Positions 33,991-46,316 of a stretch of DNA of 64,000 nt are shown one piece after another. The notes under the pieces were generated by a model, which was not told where the DNA came from, ran no database searches, and saw only the letters and a list, made by a program, of their open reading frames with translations. The stretch's first letter is position 1, and each line of letters begins with the position of its first letter. Position numbers and translations under genes: made by a program. This DNA is from Erythrophleum ivorense (Eukaryota > Streptophyta > Magnoliopsida > Fabales > Fabaceae), in contig JAIUCV010000084.1 in assembly GCA_026724425.1 (NCBI GenBank), forward strand, positions 4,768,001 through 4,832,000, given 5' to 3'.

Positions 33991-34779
33991 TTTAAAAAAA
34001 TTAACGCAAAACATGCAAAATAAGTTGACGCCTAAACTTAGAGTTAAAAAATAAACGAGAATACATTTTTTCACAACAATAAGAGATTATAGCGTTTATC
34101 AATTAAGAAACGCTATAAAAAAGTGAAGAGTAAGTCAAAAATAGCAAAACCACATAAAACGCTATCTTATAGTGCTATTAAAACTAAATATTCTTGTAGT
34201 GAAATAAACTAGTAATCAGATATTGTTTTTTTTTTTTTAATAACTGTAAAAATTTCAAAGATTTTTTCGGCCCAAAAACTAATCCCACGAAATCTTGTAT
34301 CTTGATAGATATTTGTATATATTCCAAATTTAAAAAGGTAATCATATATTGTTAGTTCAACTGAAAAAGCACTAAAGACGAAGTTTAAAGGTGTGGTATA
34401 AATAATCAAGTGACACTCAGAAATATAACCATATTACATGTTCTAATTATGAGTATGGGGATTCTACCGATCTTAATCCAGAACATTTCGTAGTCATGAA
34501 AAAAAACTAACGGTTACATATGTTGACACATTTTTCTCTTTCAATGATTCATAATATACTCGTTAATTCTTTCGGCTTAAGAGATTTTAAACGATTCTTC
34601 TTTTCTACTATAAAGTATTACTTCCGTCATCTACCGCAAACCATAATAACAAATATTTTAGTAATTAATGATGGATTTCTTCCATATTGACAAAACAAGA
34701 ACAAAACCGCATAACCATCTATTCTTCTAAGTACAATCATGAATACCATGCTCTAGTCTCCGATTTCATCGTCGAGTCA

Positions 34780-35090
34780 CAAGTCAGTTATCCTAAAGCT
34801 GCTTCTTCAAGTTATCATCTATGCTCTCTGGCGAGAGCGTAACACGAGAATTTTCACAACAACAATCGTTTACTCTCCTTACCCTCTTGGGATGGATCTC
34901 CCTCTTTTCTTGAATTTTATTTTAGTTATATTTCTCATACGTTTAGATGCATTGTTCTGCTTGATTTCCTTTTTGTTAGAGTAAGTGTTTTAGATAAGCT
35001 TTTTATTTTCCTGTACTAGTTGTTGTATTATCTTTTGTATCCTCGCTTCTTCTGGTATAAAATCTTAACATTAAAATCTAATAAAAAAAC
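34780..35090 (+). pseudogene. LINE 3' end remnant in block A
   Basis: The plus strand encodes VIIYALWRERNTRIF, the terminal motif of plant LINE ORF2 proteins (compare LIYLLWRERNTRIF at 18300-18360). It is followed by a T-rich 3' UTR and an A run near 35083. Only the last few dozen codons remain. No domain survives. Confidence 0.7.
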
Positions 35091-36166
35091 TTTTACCAAT
35101 GTAATAGCGAATAAATTTTAAAGACGGATAAAAAAGTCGTTTAATTTTTTGGTTTTTCTCAATAAATAAGTGACATATTGGATTTTGCCACCAACTTTTA
35201 TGGAAAAAATCATGTTTTATTAGTAATCCACATGTAAAGAAAATGAATAAGAATCCAAAATGATCTAAGAGCATCCTATTGGGAATATTTTAATAGCGTT
35301 TATACATTTAAAATATATTAGAAGTTGAGAAAAAGAAAAGAGAGAATAGAATGATAGTCCATCCTTTTTTTCCACCGAAATTTTCTAGTTTTTTTTTTGT
35401 TGTTTCTTAAAGATAAATTTTAGAGATTTTCAAAATATTTTTTATTGATTAAAAAAAAAAAAATCAGATTTCAGTGTCGACAGTTATGTTTTTCAGATTG
35501 CTTTTTATTTAAAATTCTAAAAAGTTGTTTCATTTAAAAAAATTATACACTTTTGATTGAACTTTTAACTTTTTTTTAATATGTGCAAAAATCTCATTAA
35601 ATTCATTAAAAAGTAACGGAGGAAATATTTTGAAATACTTCTGAGATACTACTTTTATACATGGCACTTTGTTTAATTTATCTTTGTAAATTAAAATTTA
35701 GTTATATAATAAAGTTATATAGTTCGAGGTTTAGAGATCTACCCTTAAGGTTCTTAAAAAAAGAAATCATTATTTTATTTCAGTTATATTTTACTATTAA
35801 ATTTTAATTTTTTTAAAAGATTGCACCAATAAAAAAGTGATAAATGTGATTAGAAATTCTCATAAATATCTCAAAGGTTTTAATTAGAGAACTCCAAATC
35901 CCTCTCTCTCCTACCTTTTCATTATTTTTGTTTTTCTATTCATGAATTCTTTTTGGAACCCCATCAATGAAAAGATCTAATGATTTTTTTTTTTGTCATT
36001 TTCCATTTCCTCTACTATAACGATATTACGGTCAAACAATTCAATGTAATTTTTCTAAATATTATTATTTGCCAATATCTTATTACATATTTCCGAAAAT
36101 GAATAAGAATCTTTTTGTCGACATAATAAATAATTTGATAATGTCGACCGTTAGCAAAGAATAATA

Positions 36167-36417
36167 CTCTATCTCTTTCATAATAAGTGTCATTTTAGAA
36201 GATTTTTTTTTTTCAAAATAAGTGTCATTCTTTGATTTCAATGCACTTTTTATTATTAATTTATCTATTTTGCTCCTACTTAAATAAGAAAAAACATTAA
36301 ATGCTATAGAATTTTAAGAGCCTAACAAAGATAATTTTGAACATTACAATATTTTCTTAATTTGTGTGAAAAGTGTCAAAGTGACACTTAATATGAAACG
36401 GAGAGAGTATATTTTTT
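36167..36417. mobile_element. Stowaway-like MITE, 251 bp (block A)
   Basis: Inverted ends CTCTATCTCTTTCATAATAA and, complemented, CTCTCTCCGTTTCATATTAA, with TA on each side (36165-36166 and 36418-36419). Both arms contain AAGTGTCA. There is no coding capacity. The B copy of this MITE is split by solo LTR S4. Confidence 0.8.
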
Positions 36418-36552
36418 AAAAAAATTGGTTGAACAAAAAATGAAGAATTATAAGTCATTATTATTATAAATAATGAATGATCATAAATAAGAGTATACAC
36501 AAATGAGGTTCTCAAATCTCAACAATATATGTGCTTTATATATAACTTGATT

Positions 36553-36862
36553 ATCTAATTAAAATTTTAATTTTTGAAAAATAACTAACTAATAAAAAGG
36601 GATTATGTGTCAGTGGTCTAATGGTTAAAAGCTTTTTTTAATTTACATAATTTGAGACTTTTTGCTCTAATTTAATTAACTTTTTTTTGCCATATGTGTT
36701 TATATCAGAAAAAAACTGAACAGTAAATTTGTTTCCTCAAAATTACTTTGGTTTACAATTTTACATGTACGAAATTTCTAAATCTTCTGGTCCCCACCCC
36801 CCACACCCACAAAAAGAAATAAAAAAAAAACACGAATCCAACAATTAATGATAATAAATAAA
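36553..36862. other. AT-rich spacer between block A and MULE2
   Basis: 310 bp without a gene. It ends with ATAAATAAA (36854-36862), the left target duplication of MULE2. Confidence 0.6.
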
Positions 36863-37091
36863 GGGGGAATTGTTAATATACTCCAAAAAAAAGTTTTTCT
36901 TGTCTTTTTATTCCCTTTTTGACTTTGGTCATTTTTTACCAAAATTGTCCTTCAATATAATTAAAAACTGAATCTAAATTCTTTTACAAGTGAACAAAAT
37001 TTATAAAATTCATAAAAATGATGTAAACACTGTCTAGAATTTTTGAGATTTTTTAGTTTTTTTTTTTCATGTTCAGAAAATTAATTGAAGT

Positions 37092-37460
37092 TTGGTTCTA
37101 CCAACTTCGATTATCAAAGTAGAAGACGTTTTCTACTATTTACGCGGACGTCTAGCGAGTGTAGAAGATGATATCTACAAATTGTTTGTACCTCTACCGT
37201 TTTGTAGAATTTGGTCCAAATATATTCTACGGAATACACAGTCTTCTGCTAATTGTGGATTTCGAGTTCTACGGTAAACACTGACATCTACCGTTCGTAG
37301 TTTTTATGTTCTACGTATTACATGACATTCTACCATTCGCAGAGTTTGTGTTCAACAAAAAACAAGTTTTGCTATAATTTCGTAGAATTCATGTTTTTAC
37401 TACAAGTTCTACCAAAATAACTGTCATCTACCAATTTGTAGAATTCATCTTCTACGAGAA
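37092..37460. repeat. MULE2 subterminal TTCTAC/GTAGAA array
   Basis: Alternating TTCTAC, TCTACC and GTAGAA words, starting with GAAGTTTGGTTCTACC exactly as in MULE1 (21815). It lies in the leader of the truncated transposase gene. Confidence 0.65.
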
Positions 37461-38027
37461 TCGAAAAAATATTGCAACTGAATATTTTTCAAATCTTTAT
37501 TTCCTTTTTTTTCTCTGCCTCTGAAAATAAACCTCTGTCATCGATCTTCTTCCTCTTCATCTTCCTCTCTCTATACCCTAACTCTCTTTTTCTTCATCTA
37601 AATTAATATGTTGAATATCTATGTAACTTGTGGTTCATGGAAAAGGTGTGCAACCAATGGGTGGATATTTGTTGCTGATGAGGATTGTAACATCCGTGAA
37701 CCAGGAAGTTGTTTTGAGAAATGGTGTTGGACGATGCTAGGGGTTCGGGAGTAGTTGGCACATGCTCTTAGAGGTGTGAATTGAGGATTGGCTGTACATG
37801 TTCTTGTTTGATTGTTGTGCAGTCGGTTTAAGATTCAAGCACCGCGAAGAAAGTGTGCTAAATCCTTCTGAACGACTAGTATCGATCGACACCGGTTATC
37901 AGGGTCGATTCCGGTTTAAGTCGATTGCGCGTTCGATTGAGGTTGGTTTCGGTTTGGTCGATGGGTGTCGACCGACACCAAGGAAGGGTGTCGATCGACA
38001 CCGGTTATTGGAAAATCGACCGGTTCT

Positions 38028-39412
38028 GAAACAACCAAGCCTTTTTTTTATTTTTTTATATAATTAGCCCAGATTAACATTCCCATAAATATTAATCCTC
38101 AACAGCTAATTCAACAACACAATGCGGAAGTTCTCAAAAGAATCCATATTATTAAATCATGAATAACCGTTCAACCAATAACCAATAAAGAATAACCAAT
38201 AAAACAAATAAGCAACCTAAACACCAGGTTTGCTACATTATTGAAAATAAGACTAACACCCTAAACTCATGAATTCCTAGTCAACCACAACAATAACGCC
38301 AATATCAAATTCCTAATCTCATCATCCTCTTCTCTCGGTCTCTTTCCGCGGAAGAACATTGCTGTTACCTGCATCACATTGGAATAGAGATGCGTAAGTA
38401 TTATCATAAATACTTAGTGAGTGGATCATCCTGCCTACAGGCCAATTACGTCAAACAATAGACAATACAGCACAATAATCGACAACAATGACAATGCAAC
38501 AACAATAACATCAACATCCCATCAGGAAACCCACGTTTCCTGACACCCAGGTCGGTGTCGACCGACACCTCTATGGTGTCGACCGACACCTCTATGGTGT
38601 CGATCGACGCCAGCCTCCTGAGTGTCGATCGACACTCATCGAGTGTCGGTCGACACCAGCTCGACGCCCAGACACCAAACGCGATGAAACAGTGCGAAAA
38701 TAGTAGAATAAACACCAATCAATGGGATTCAACCCCCATAAACGCATCAAACCACATAAAACCGAAGAACAACTCAAGAACAACAACATAAACTCAAAAT
38801 CAAACAATCTCTAAAAATTAACGGACCTACAGTCACGCACTCACCTTGAAAAGGATTGAAAGGAAGGAAGGAAGAAGAAACAACAACCACAAGCCTCAGA
38901 AACTCCACAAAACTCCTCCAAACTCCCAAAATCACCTTAGAATCACCTTTTTCTCTCTGAAACTCGAAAAGTGAGCTTTCTCACGCGGCTACAGTGTTTT
39001 ATTCGCGACCTAGGGCTTCCCTCGCCCAAACCAAACAAAACCAGCCGACTTGAATCAAACCGGTCGATTTCTCAATAACCGGTGTCGATCGACACCCTTC
39101 CTTGGTGTCGGTCGACACCCATCGACCAAAACCAACCCAACTCGATTCGATCGACTTAAACCGAAAATCAACCCTGATAACCGGTGTCGATCGAGACAAC
39201 CTTTGGTGTCGATCGACACTAAGCATTCAGAAGCCTTTCACACACTTTCTTCGAGATAAATGAACTTTAGACCAACTGTACAACAATCAAACAAGAACAT
39301 GTACAATTAATCCTCGATTCGCACCTCAAAGAGCATATGTAATCGACTCCCGAACCCCTAATGTCGTCCGATACCAACTCTAAACACAACTTTCTGGTTC
39401 GCGGATGTTACA
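38028..39412 (-). mobile_element. Solo LTR S2 inside S1
   Basis: A 1385-bp LTR in reverse orientation (TGAAACAACC ... GGATGTTACA) with a perfect TSD GGTTC (38023-38027 and 39413-39417). It carries the paired 16-bp palindromes, including an extra adjacent GGTGTCGACCGACACC copy near 38550-38590. Confidence 0.92.
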
Positions 39413-39908
39413 GGTTCGATTCAAGTCGGCTGGTTTTGTCTGGTTTAGGGCGTTGAAACCCTATTTCTCGAATAAAAAGCTCGTGGCCGCGTGGAGAAGT
39501 CACTTTTTCGAGAAAAGCAAGTTCCAGAGGTGATTTTGAGAGTTTGGAGGAGTTTTGTGGAGTTTTTGAGGCTTGTGGTTGTTGTTCTTCTCCTTTTCCT
39601 TTCTTTCAATCCGTTTCAAGATGAGTGCGTGACTGTAGGTCCGTTAGCATTGGAGGTTGTTTGATTTTGAGATTGTTATTGAGTTTTTCGAGTTGTTCTT
39701 GAGTATAATTGAGTTATTTTGTTGTTTGATCGATGTGGGGGTTGAATCCCACGATTTTTGTATGTTTTGTGCGATTTTCGTTGATCTTGGTGTCTGGGCG
39801 TCGAGCTGGTGTCGACCGACACTCGATGAGTGTCGATCGACACTCAGGAGGCTGGCGTCGATCGACACCATAGAGGTGTCGGTCGACACCGACCTGGGTG
39901 TCAGGAAA

Positions 39909-41250
39909 TGTAACATTCGTGAACCAGAAAGTTGTTTTGGAAGTGGTGTTGGGCGATGCTAGGGGTTCGGGAGTAGTTGGCACATGCTCTTAGAGGTGTG
40001 AATTGAGGGTTGGCTGTACATGTTCTTGTTTGATTGTTGTGCAGTCGGTCTAAGGTTCAAGCATCGCGAAGAAAGTGTGTTAAATTCTTCTGAACGACTA
40101 GTATCGATCGACACCGGTTATCGGGTTTGATTTCCGGTTTAAAGTCGATCGATTTGAAATTGGAGTTTGTTTGGTCGATTGGTGTCGACCGACACCAAGG
40201 GAGGGTGTCGATCGACACCGGTTATTGAGAAATCGACCGGTTTGATTCAAGTCGGCTGGTTTTGTTCGGTTTGGGCAAGGGAAGCCCTAGGTCGCGAATA
40301 AAATACTGTAGCCGCGTGAGAAAGCTCACTTTTCGAGTTTCAGAGAGAAAAAGGTGATTCTAAGGTGATTTTGAGAGTTTGGAGGAGTTTTGTGGAGTTT
40401 CTGAGGCTTGTGGTTGTTGTTCCTTCTCCTTTTCTTCCTTTCAATCCGTTTTCAAGGTGAGTGCGTGACTGTAGGTCCGTTAAGCGTTAGAGATTGTGTG
40501 ATTTCGGATTTATGATGTGTTCTTGAGATTGTTTATGCTGGATTTCGTGTTTTGATAGTATTGGGGCGTTGAAAACCTCTAGATTCTGTGTTTTTGCGAT
40601 TTACTATGCGATTTTCGTTGATGTTGGTTTCTGGGCGTCGAGCCGGTGTCGAGCGACACTCGTTGAGTGTCGATCGACACTCGGGAGGCTGGCGTCGATC
40701 GACACCATAGAGGTGTCGGTCGACACCAACCTGGGTGTCAGGAAACGTGGGTGTTTCCTGACAGGGATGGTTTATACTGTTGATTAATGTTGAGCATTGT
40801 TATTGTTGTTGATTATTGTGATGTTTTGTCTAGTGTTTGACGTAATTGGCCTGTAGGCAGGATGATCTACTCACTAAGTATTTATGATAATACTTACGCA
40901 TCTCTATTCCAATGTGATGCAGGTAACAGCAATGTTCTTCCGCGGAAAGAGACCGAGAGAAGAGGATGATGAGATTAGGAATTTGATTCTGGCTTTGTTG
41001 TTATGGTTGACCAGAAATTCATGAGTTTAGGGTGTTAGACTTTATTTTAATAATGTAGCAAACCGGTTTAGGTTGCTTATTGGTTATTGGTTTTATTGGT
41101 TTTATTCTTTATTGGTTATTGTTGAATAATTATTTATGATTTAATAATATTGGTTTTCTTCCGCATTGTGTAGAATTAGCTGTTGAGGATTAATATTTAT
41201 GGGAATGTTAATCTGGGCTAATTATAAAAAATAAAAGTTTGGTTGTTTCA
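39909..41250 (+). repeat. T2 5' LTR (1342 bp)
   Basis: TGTAACATTCG to GGTTGTTTCA. The upstream palindrome pair found at this place in the 3' LTR is reduced to a single copy (near 40105). The remaining motifs are at about 40180-40220 and 40644-40728. Confidence 0.92.
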
Positions 41251-41253
41251 TTT

Positions 41254-41265
41254 TGGTATCAGAGC
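41254..41265 (+). promoter_or_regulatory. T2 primer-binding site, tRNA-iMet
   Basis: TGGTATCAGAGC, three bases after the LTR end, complementary to the 3' end of initiator methionine tRNA. Confidence 0.93.
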
Positions 41266-41417
41266 GTATACGGTTTTAAGACTGTTAGCATTGAGTGGAT
41301 TGGACTATGTGTTTAATTGATTATGTGAGTTAGTCAGTTAGTGGTCTAGTCTCATCCTCTCGGTCTTCCAGTTTTCCGCGGGTAAGTGAGTTGGATATTT
41401 GGTGGTAGTGCAGAGAG

Positions 41418-44400
41418 ATGGACGCAGGTCGTGGTCGTGGCCGTGGTCGTGGTCGCGGTGCAGCCCGTGGGGGCAGAGGAGCTGGTCGCGGTGGGCGAGC
41501 AGCGGGTCGTGGAGGTCGGGGTGCTGGTCGTGGAGTGCCAGAGGCTGAGGTTTCCGTAGAGAGTGCAGCGCCTAGTGTGGCGGCGGCGTCGGTGACACAG
41601 TCTGTTTCGTTGGCCGGTGGGGCTAACTCAGGTGCCAGTGGTGGCGCAGGAGCTGGAGCGGTTCCCGGTTGGGGCGCTGCTTTAGCTCAGGGAGAGTTGA
41701 TTGTGGGGCTACTGACGCAGTTGTTGGCACGTCTTCCTCAGGCAGTTCCACAGCAGGCTCCGGTTGCACCTCCAGCGGCCGGGGCACAGGTTGGTGCCGG
41801 GGCACATGTTGGTGCCGGTTTTGTTGAGCAGCAGGAGGCTGCGGTACAGCAGGGTGTTGCAGTTGGGTTTTCTCCTTATCGTGAGATGATGAGGGAGATG
41901 CAGAGGATTGGCACGCCTACATTTGAGGGCGGGGTTACTCCAGAGCAGGCTGATGAGTGGCGTCAGAGGTTGGAGCGGAACTTCGATTCTGTTCGTTGTC
42001 CGGCACAGTTTCAGGTTGAGCTGGCGGTGCACTACCTTGGAGGTGATGCACATTTGTGGTGGAGGTCTGTTAGGACCAGGAGAGAGGTTTGGACTTGGGT
42101 TGACTTCGTCGAGGAGTTCAACCACAAGTTTTTCCCTCAGGAGGCTTGTGACAGGCTGCAGATGAGGTTTTTGGACTTGACTCAGGGTGAGAGGTCTGTT
42201 CGAGAGTATGATGCAGAGTTCTGCAGATTGGTGGTCTTTTCTGGTGGTGAGCTGATCAGTGAGCGGGCATTGACGTCGCGGTTTCTTCAGGGACTTCGGA
42301 GGAACATCAGGACTCAGTGCAGAGGTGGTATGTACCACACCAGAGCTGGTTTAGTGGAGTTGGCAGTGTCCATTGAGGAGGACTTGCGTGAGCCGGTGAG
42401 TACGGCGGTTGTTCCCGTTGCAGTTGCTCCTGCTACCCATCCTCGGGGCCAGCAGCAGCATCAGCAGCGCAGAGGTCACAGTTCTGGTTACGGCAGGGGC
42501 AGCAGGCCTGCACAGGGCCAGAAGAGGAGAGCAGACGAGATATCTGCTAGTAGCCCGAGTACGGGTGGGTGTTTTGGTTGTGGTAGTCTGGATCACAGAG
42601 TGGCGACTTGCCCCAAGAGGGCGGGATCCAGGGAGTCGACAGTGTGCTACTACTGCAGGGAGCCGGGGCATATCAAGACAATGTGTCCCAAGTTGCAGCA
42701 GAGGGCAGTGGCAGCGGCGATTCAGCCGTTGGCTATTCAGTCAGCAGCGCAGGTTGCGGCGTTGCAGTCGGGTGGAGCGCCGAGAGTGTATACTTCGGCA
42801 GAGGTGGGCCAGACCAGTCAGTCAGGCCAGATCACAGGTAAAATCTTGACTCAGACTTTTAAATTCTGAAGGTAGAATTGTTGGTGTTGTCTGTTTCTGT
42901 TGTTTTACTGTGATAGAGTTAGAGGTTCTCAACACTTGTGGAATTGTGTAGGGACCTTGTTAGTTGGAGGTTTTGAGTCTCACGTTCTGTTTGACTCGGG
43001 AGCATCTAATTGCTTCATTACTCCGGAGAGAGCTGAGGGTAGTGGTATTCGGAGTAGCGATGGCGAGGCTTCAGGCTTTGTCAAGGTGGCCGGTGGTGGT
43101 TATTTGGCTACTTCGGGCAGAGCTAGAGCAGTTGATGTGCAGATTGCGGGGCAGTCTATGCCAGCATATTTGGTCATCAGTCCGGTGGAACTGTATGACG
43201 TGATTTTGGGGATGGACTGGTTATCTCTATACCGAGTTCATCTGGATTGCTACAGAGGTAGAGTTGTGTTTGAGCGGGATGCAGGGAAGTTGGTTTATCA
43301 GGGAGTGAGACCGACTTCGGGGAGTATAGTGATTTCAGCTATTCAGGCAGAGCAGTTGTTAGAGCGGGGCTGCGAAGCCTATTTGGCGACGATCACTATG
43401 ACAGAGTCCAGTGGTGAGGTGAGTCTGCAGGATATTCAGGTTGTCCAGGAGTTTGAGGACGTATTTCGGTCGCTGAAGGGATTGCCACCATCTCGGTCAG
43501 ATCCTTTCACGATTGAATTAGAGCCCGGGACAGCTCCGATATCGAAGACACCTTACAGGATGGCTCCAGCAGAGATGGCAGAGCTGAAGAAGCAGCTAGA
43601 GGACCTTTTGAGTAAAGGGTTCATCAGACCTAGTGTTTCGCCGTGGGGAGCGCCAGTGTTGTTTGTGAAGAAGAATGATGGCAGTTTTCGGTTGTGTATC
43701 GATTACCGGGGACTTAACCGAGTCACAGTGAAGAACAGGTACCCACTTCCGAGGATCGATGAGTTGTTGGATCAGTTGAGAGGTGCTACTTGGTTCTCTA
43801 AGATTGACTTGGCATCGGGTTATCATCAGATTCCGATAGATGAGGCAGATGTCCGGAAGACAGCTTTTCGGACGAGGTATGGACATTTTGAGTTTGTGGT
43901 CATGCCTTTCGGTTTGACTAATGCGCCGGCAGCGTTTATGAGGTTGATGAACGACGTGTTCAGGGAGTTTCTGGATGTGTTTGTCATTATTTTCATTGAT
44001 GACATTTTGGTGTATTCGAGGAGTCCAGAGGAGCATGCGACTCATTTGAGGCTTGTGTTGGAGAAGCTTCGAGAGCAGAAGCTGTATGCTAAGTTGAGCA
44101 AGTGTAGCTTTTGGCAGCGAGATATGGGTTTTCTTGGCCACATTGTTTCTGCAGAGGGAGTTTCTGTGGATCCGGCTAAGATTGAGGCTATCAGAGATTG
44201 GCCTAGACCGAGTAGTGCTACCGAGATCAGGAGTTTTCTGGGTTTAGCAGGCTACTACAGGAGGTTCGTCAAGGGGTTTGCGAGCATGTCTCAGCCGATG
44301 ACGAGGTTGACTGGCAAGGATGTGCCGTTTGTGTGGTCGCAGGAGTGCGAGGAGAGCTTTGGGAAGCTCAAGAAGATGTTGACTAGTACACCTGTTTTGG

Positions 44401-46316
44401 CATTACCTGACCCGGGGAAGCCATATGTTGTGTACACAGATGCTTCAGGTGTTGGACTTGGTTGTGTTTTGATGCAGGAGGGCAGAGTGATTGCCTATGC
44501 TTCGAGGCAGTTGCAGGGCAGTGAGCGCAACCGTCCTACACATGATCTTGAGTTGGGAGCAGTGGTTTTTGCACTAAAGATTTGGAGGTCTTATCTTTAT
44601 GGTGGTAGAGTGCAGATCTTTACAGATCACAAGAGTCTACAGCACATTTTCACTCAGCCTTTGCTGAATGCGAGACAGACGCGTTGGGTGGAGTTTCTGG
44701 CGGATTATGATCTGGATATTGTTTATCATCCAGGCAAGGCCAATTTGGTGGCAGATGCTTTGAGTCGACGGAGGGTTGATTCAGATAGAGAGCGTGGTGT
44801 TGAGGCTTTGGTCAGCGAGATTAGTACATTGCGTCTTTGTGCTATTTCAGAGGAGCCTTTGGGTTTAGAGGCAGCTGATCAGGCAGATTTACTCAGTAGG
44901 ATCAGAGTGGCGCAACAGAGTGATCAGAGTTTGATTGATGCTTCGCAGGCGGTCGGTTCTGAGTATCAGGTCTCTTCGAATGGGACTATTTTGGTTCGTG
45001 GGCGAGTTTGTGTGCCCAAGGATGAGGAGTTGAGGCAGGAGGTTCTGAGAGAGGCTCATTCGAGCAAGTTTTCGATTCATCCGGGTGCGACCAAGATGTA
45101 CCGTGACCTCAAACGGTATTATCATTGGGTTGGGATGAAGAGGGATGTGGCGGATTGGGTTGCGAGGTGCAACACTTGTTCTTTGGTCAAGGCAGAGCAT
45201 CAGGTGCCTAGTGGTCTTTTGCAGAGTTTGCCCATTTCAGAGTGGAAGTGGGATATGATCACGATGGATTTTGTGGTGGGATTCCCTATCTCACGGACTT
45301 TCGATGCTATTTGGGTCATTGTGGACCGCTTGACCAAGTCAGCACATTTCTTGGCCATCAAGAAGACAGATGGAGCGGCTGTCTTGGCTAGGAAGTTTGT
45401 GCGAGAGATTGTGAGGCTGCATGGAGTGCCAGCCAGTATTGTGTCGGATAGAGATCCGAGGTTTGCTTCAGAGTTTTGGAGGGCATTTCAGACTGAGATG
45501 GGCACTAAGGTGCATATGAGTACAGCGTATCATCCGCAGACAGATGGGCAGTCAGAGAGGACTATTCAGACTTTGGAGGATCTGCTTAGGATGTGTGTAC
45601 TGGATTGGGGTGGTCATTGGGCTGATCATCTGTGTTTGGCAGAGTTTGCCTATAACAACAGTTTTCAATCTAGTATTGGTATGGCTCCTTATGAGGCTTT
45701 GTATGGGAGGCCATGTAGGACACCGTTATGCTGGACCCAAGTGGGGGAGCGCAGCATGTTTGGAGCTAGTTTTGTTCAGGAGACGACGGAGAAGATTCGT
45801 GTCTTGAGGCTGAACATGAAGGAGGCTCAGGATAGACAGAGGAGTTATGCAGATAGGCGGCGACGTGAGCTTGAGTTTCAGGTGGGAGATAGAGTTTATC
45901 TCAAGATGGCTATGTTGAGGGGCCCTAACAGGTCCATAGCAGAGAACAAGCTCAGTCCGCGCTTTATGGGTCCGTTTCCAGTGGTGGAGCGAGTTGGGCC
46001 AGTGGCTTATCGGTTGGAGTTGCCACCGATTATGAGCGCCTTTCATAAGGTGTTTCATGTTTCGATGTTGAGGAGGTGTTTGCGTCCTTCAGAGGAGGTT
46101 GTGGTTGAGATTCCAGAGGATCTTCAGCCAGATATGACAGTTCCGGCAGTTCCTGTGAGGATTCTTGAGAGGAGAGTCAAGGTTCTGCGGAACAAGAGGG
46201 TGCCATTGTTGAGAGTCTTGTGGGACTGTAGTGGCACAGAGGAGCAGACTTGGGAGCCAGAGGCAAAGATGAAGCTGAAGTTCGGAAAGTGGTTCGACAA
46301 GCAGGCTGTGGAGTGA
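41418..46316 (+). CDS. T2 Gag-Pol; Gag alone if the intron is kept
   Basis: Unspliced, the frame from ATG 41418 closes at 42869, giving a 483-residue Gag with the GRGR-rich start, gag domain and both zinc knuckles (CFGCGSLDHRVATC and CYYCREPGHIKTMC). The stop lies inside the candidate intron 42838-42951. If that is removed, the frame continues to 46316 as a 1594-residue polyprotein: retropepsin (FDSGAS), reverse transcriptase (FIDD near residue 855 unspliced), RNase H, integrase (VSDRDPRF, DGQSERTIQTLE) and a chromodomain-like C-terminus. No other break is visible. The arrangement allows regulated output of Gag versus Gag-Pol. Equally, the stop could be a simple disabling mutation that happens to fall in this interval. 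Confidence 0.9.
42838..42951 (+). other. Candidate intron between Gag and protease (T2)
   Basis: 114 bp, donor GTAAAATC, acceptor TTGTGTAG, AT-richer than its surroundings. Relative to T1 it has two compensating one-base indels, so its length is the same. It contains an in-frame TGA at 42867-42869. Splicing keeps frame. Confidence 0.68.

Larger units (their letters stand above)
32301..34201. mobile_element. Non-autonomous CACTA element with captured host DNA
   Basis: Starts CACTACAGGAA and ends TTCTTGTAGTG, with a 3-bp TSD AAA (32298-32300 and 34202-34204). Subterminal repeats of the AACGCTAT / ATAGCG type occupy both ends (about 32325-32480 and 34088-34180), the usual CACTA layout. There is no transposase. 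The interior carries minus-strand fragments of two different host genes, BSH-like and ACLA-like, plus what looks like their 5' leader. Confidence 0.88.
34346..36552. repeat. Duplicated block A (copy of 53325-58263)
   Basis: About 2.2 kb that aligns nearly base for base with block B once S4 and S5 are removed from B. It starts at TATTGTTAGTTCAACTG and is comparable up to AACTTGATTAT, where copy B is interrupted by the copia element. The duplication may therefore be longer. It contains a LINE 3' fragment and a Stowaway-like MITE. Confidence 0.85.

Noticed and set aside
36602..36635. tRNA-like words (CAGTGGTCTAATGGTTAAAAG) suggesting a tRNA gene or SINE
   Set aside because: Box A-like only. There is no box B, no cloverleaf, no tail or TSD. 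At most a decayed SINE fragment.
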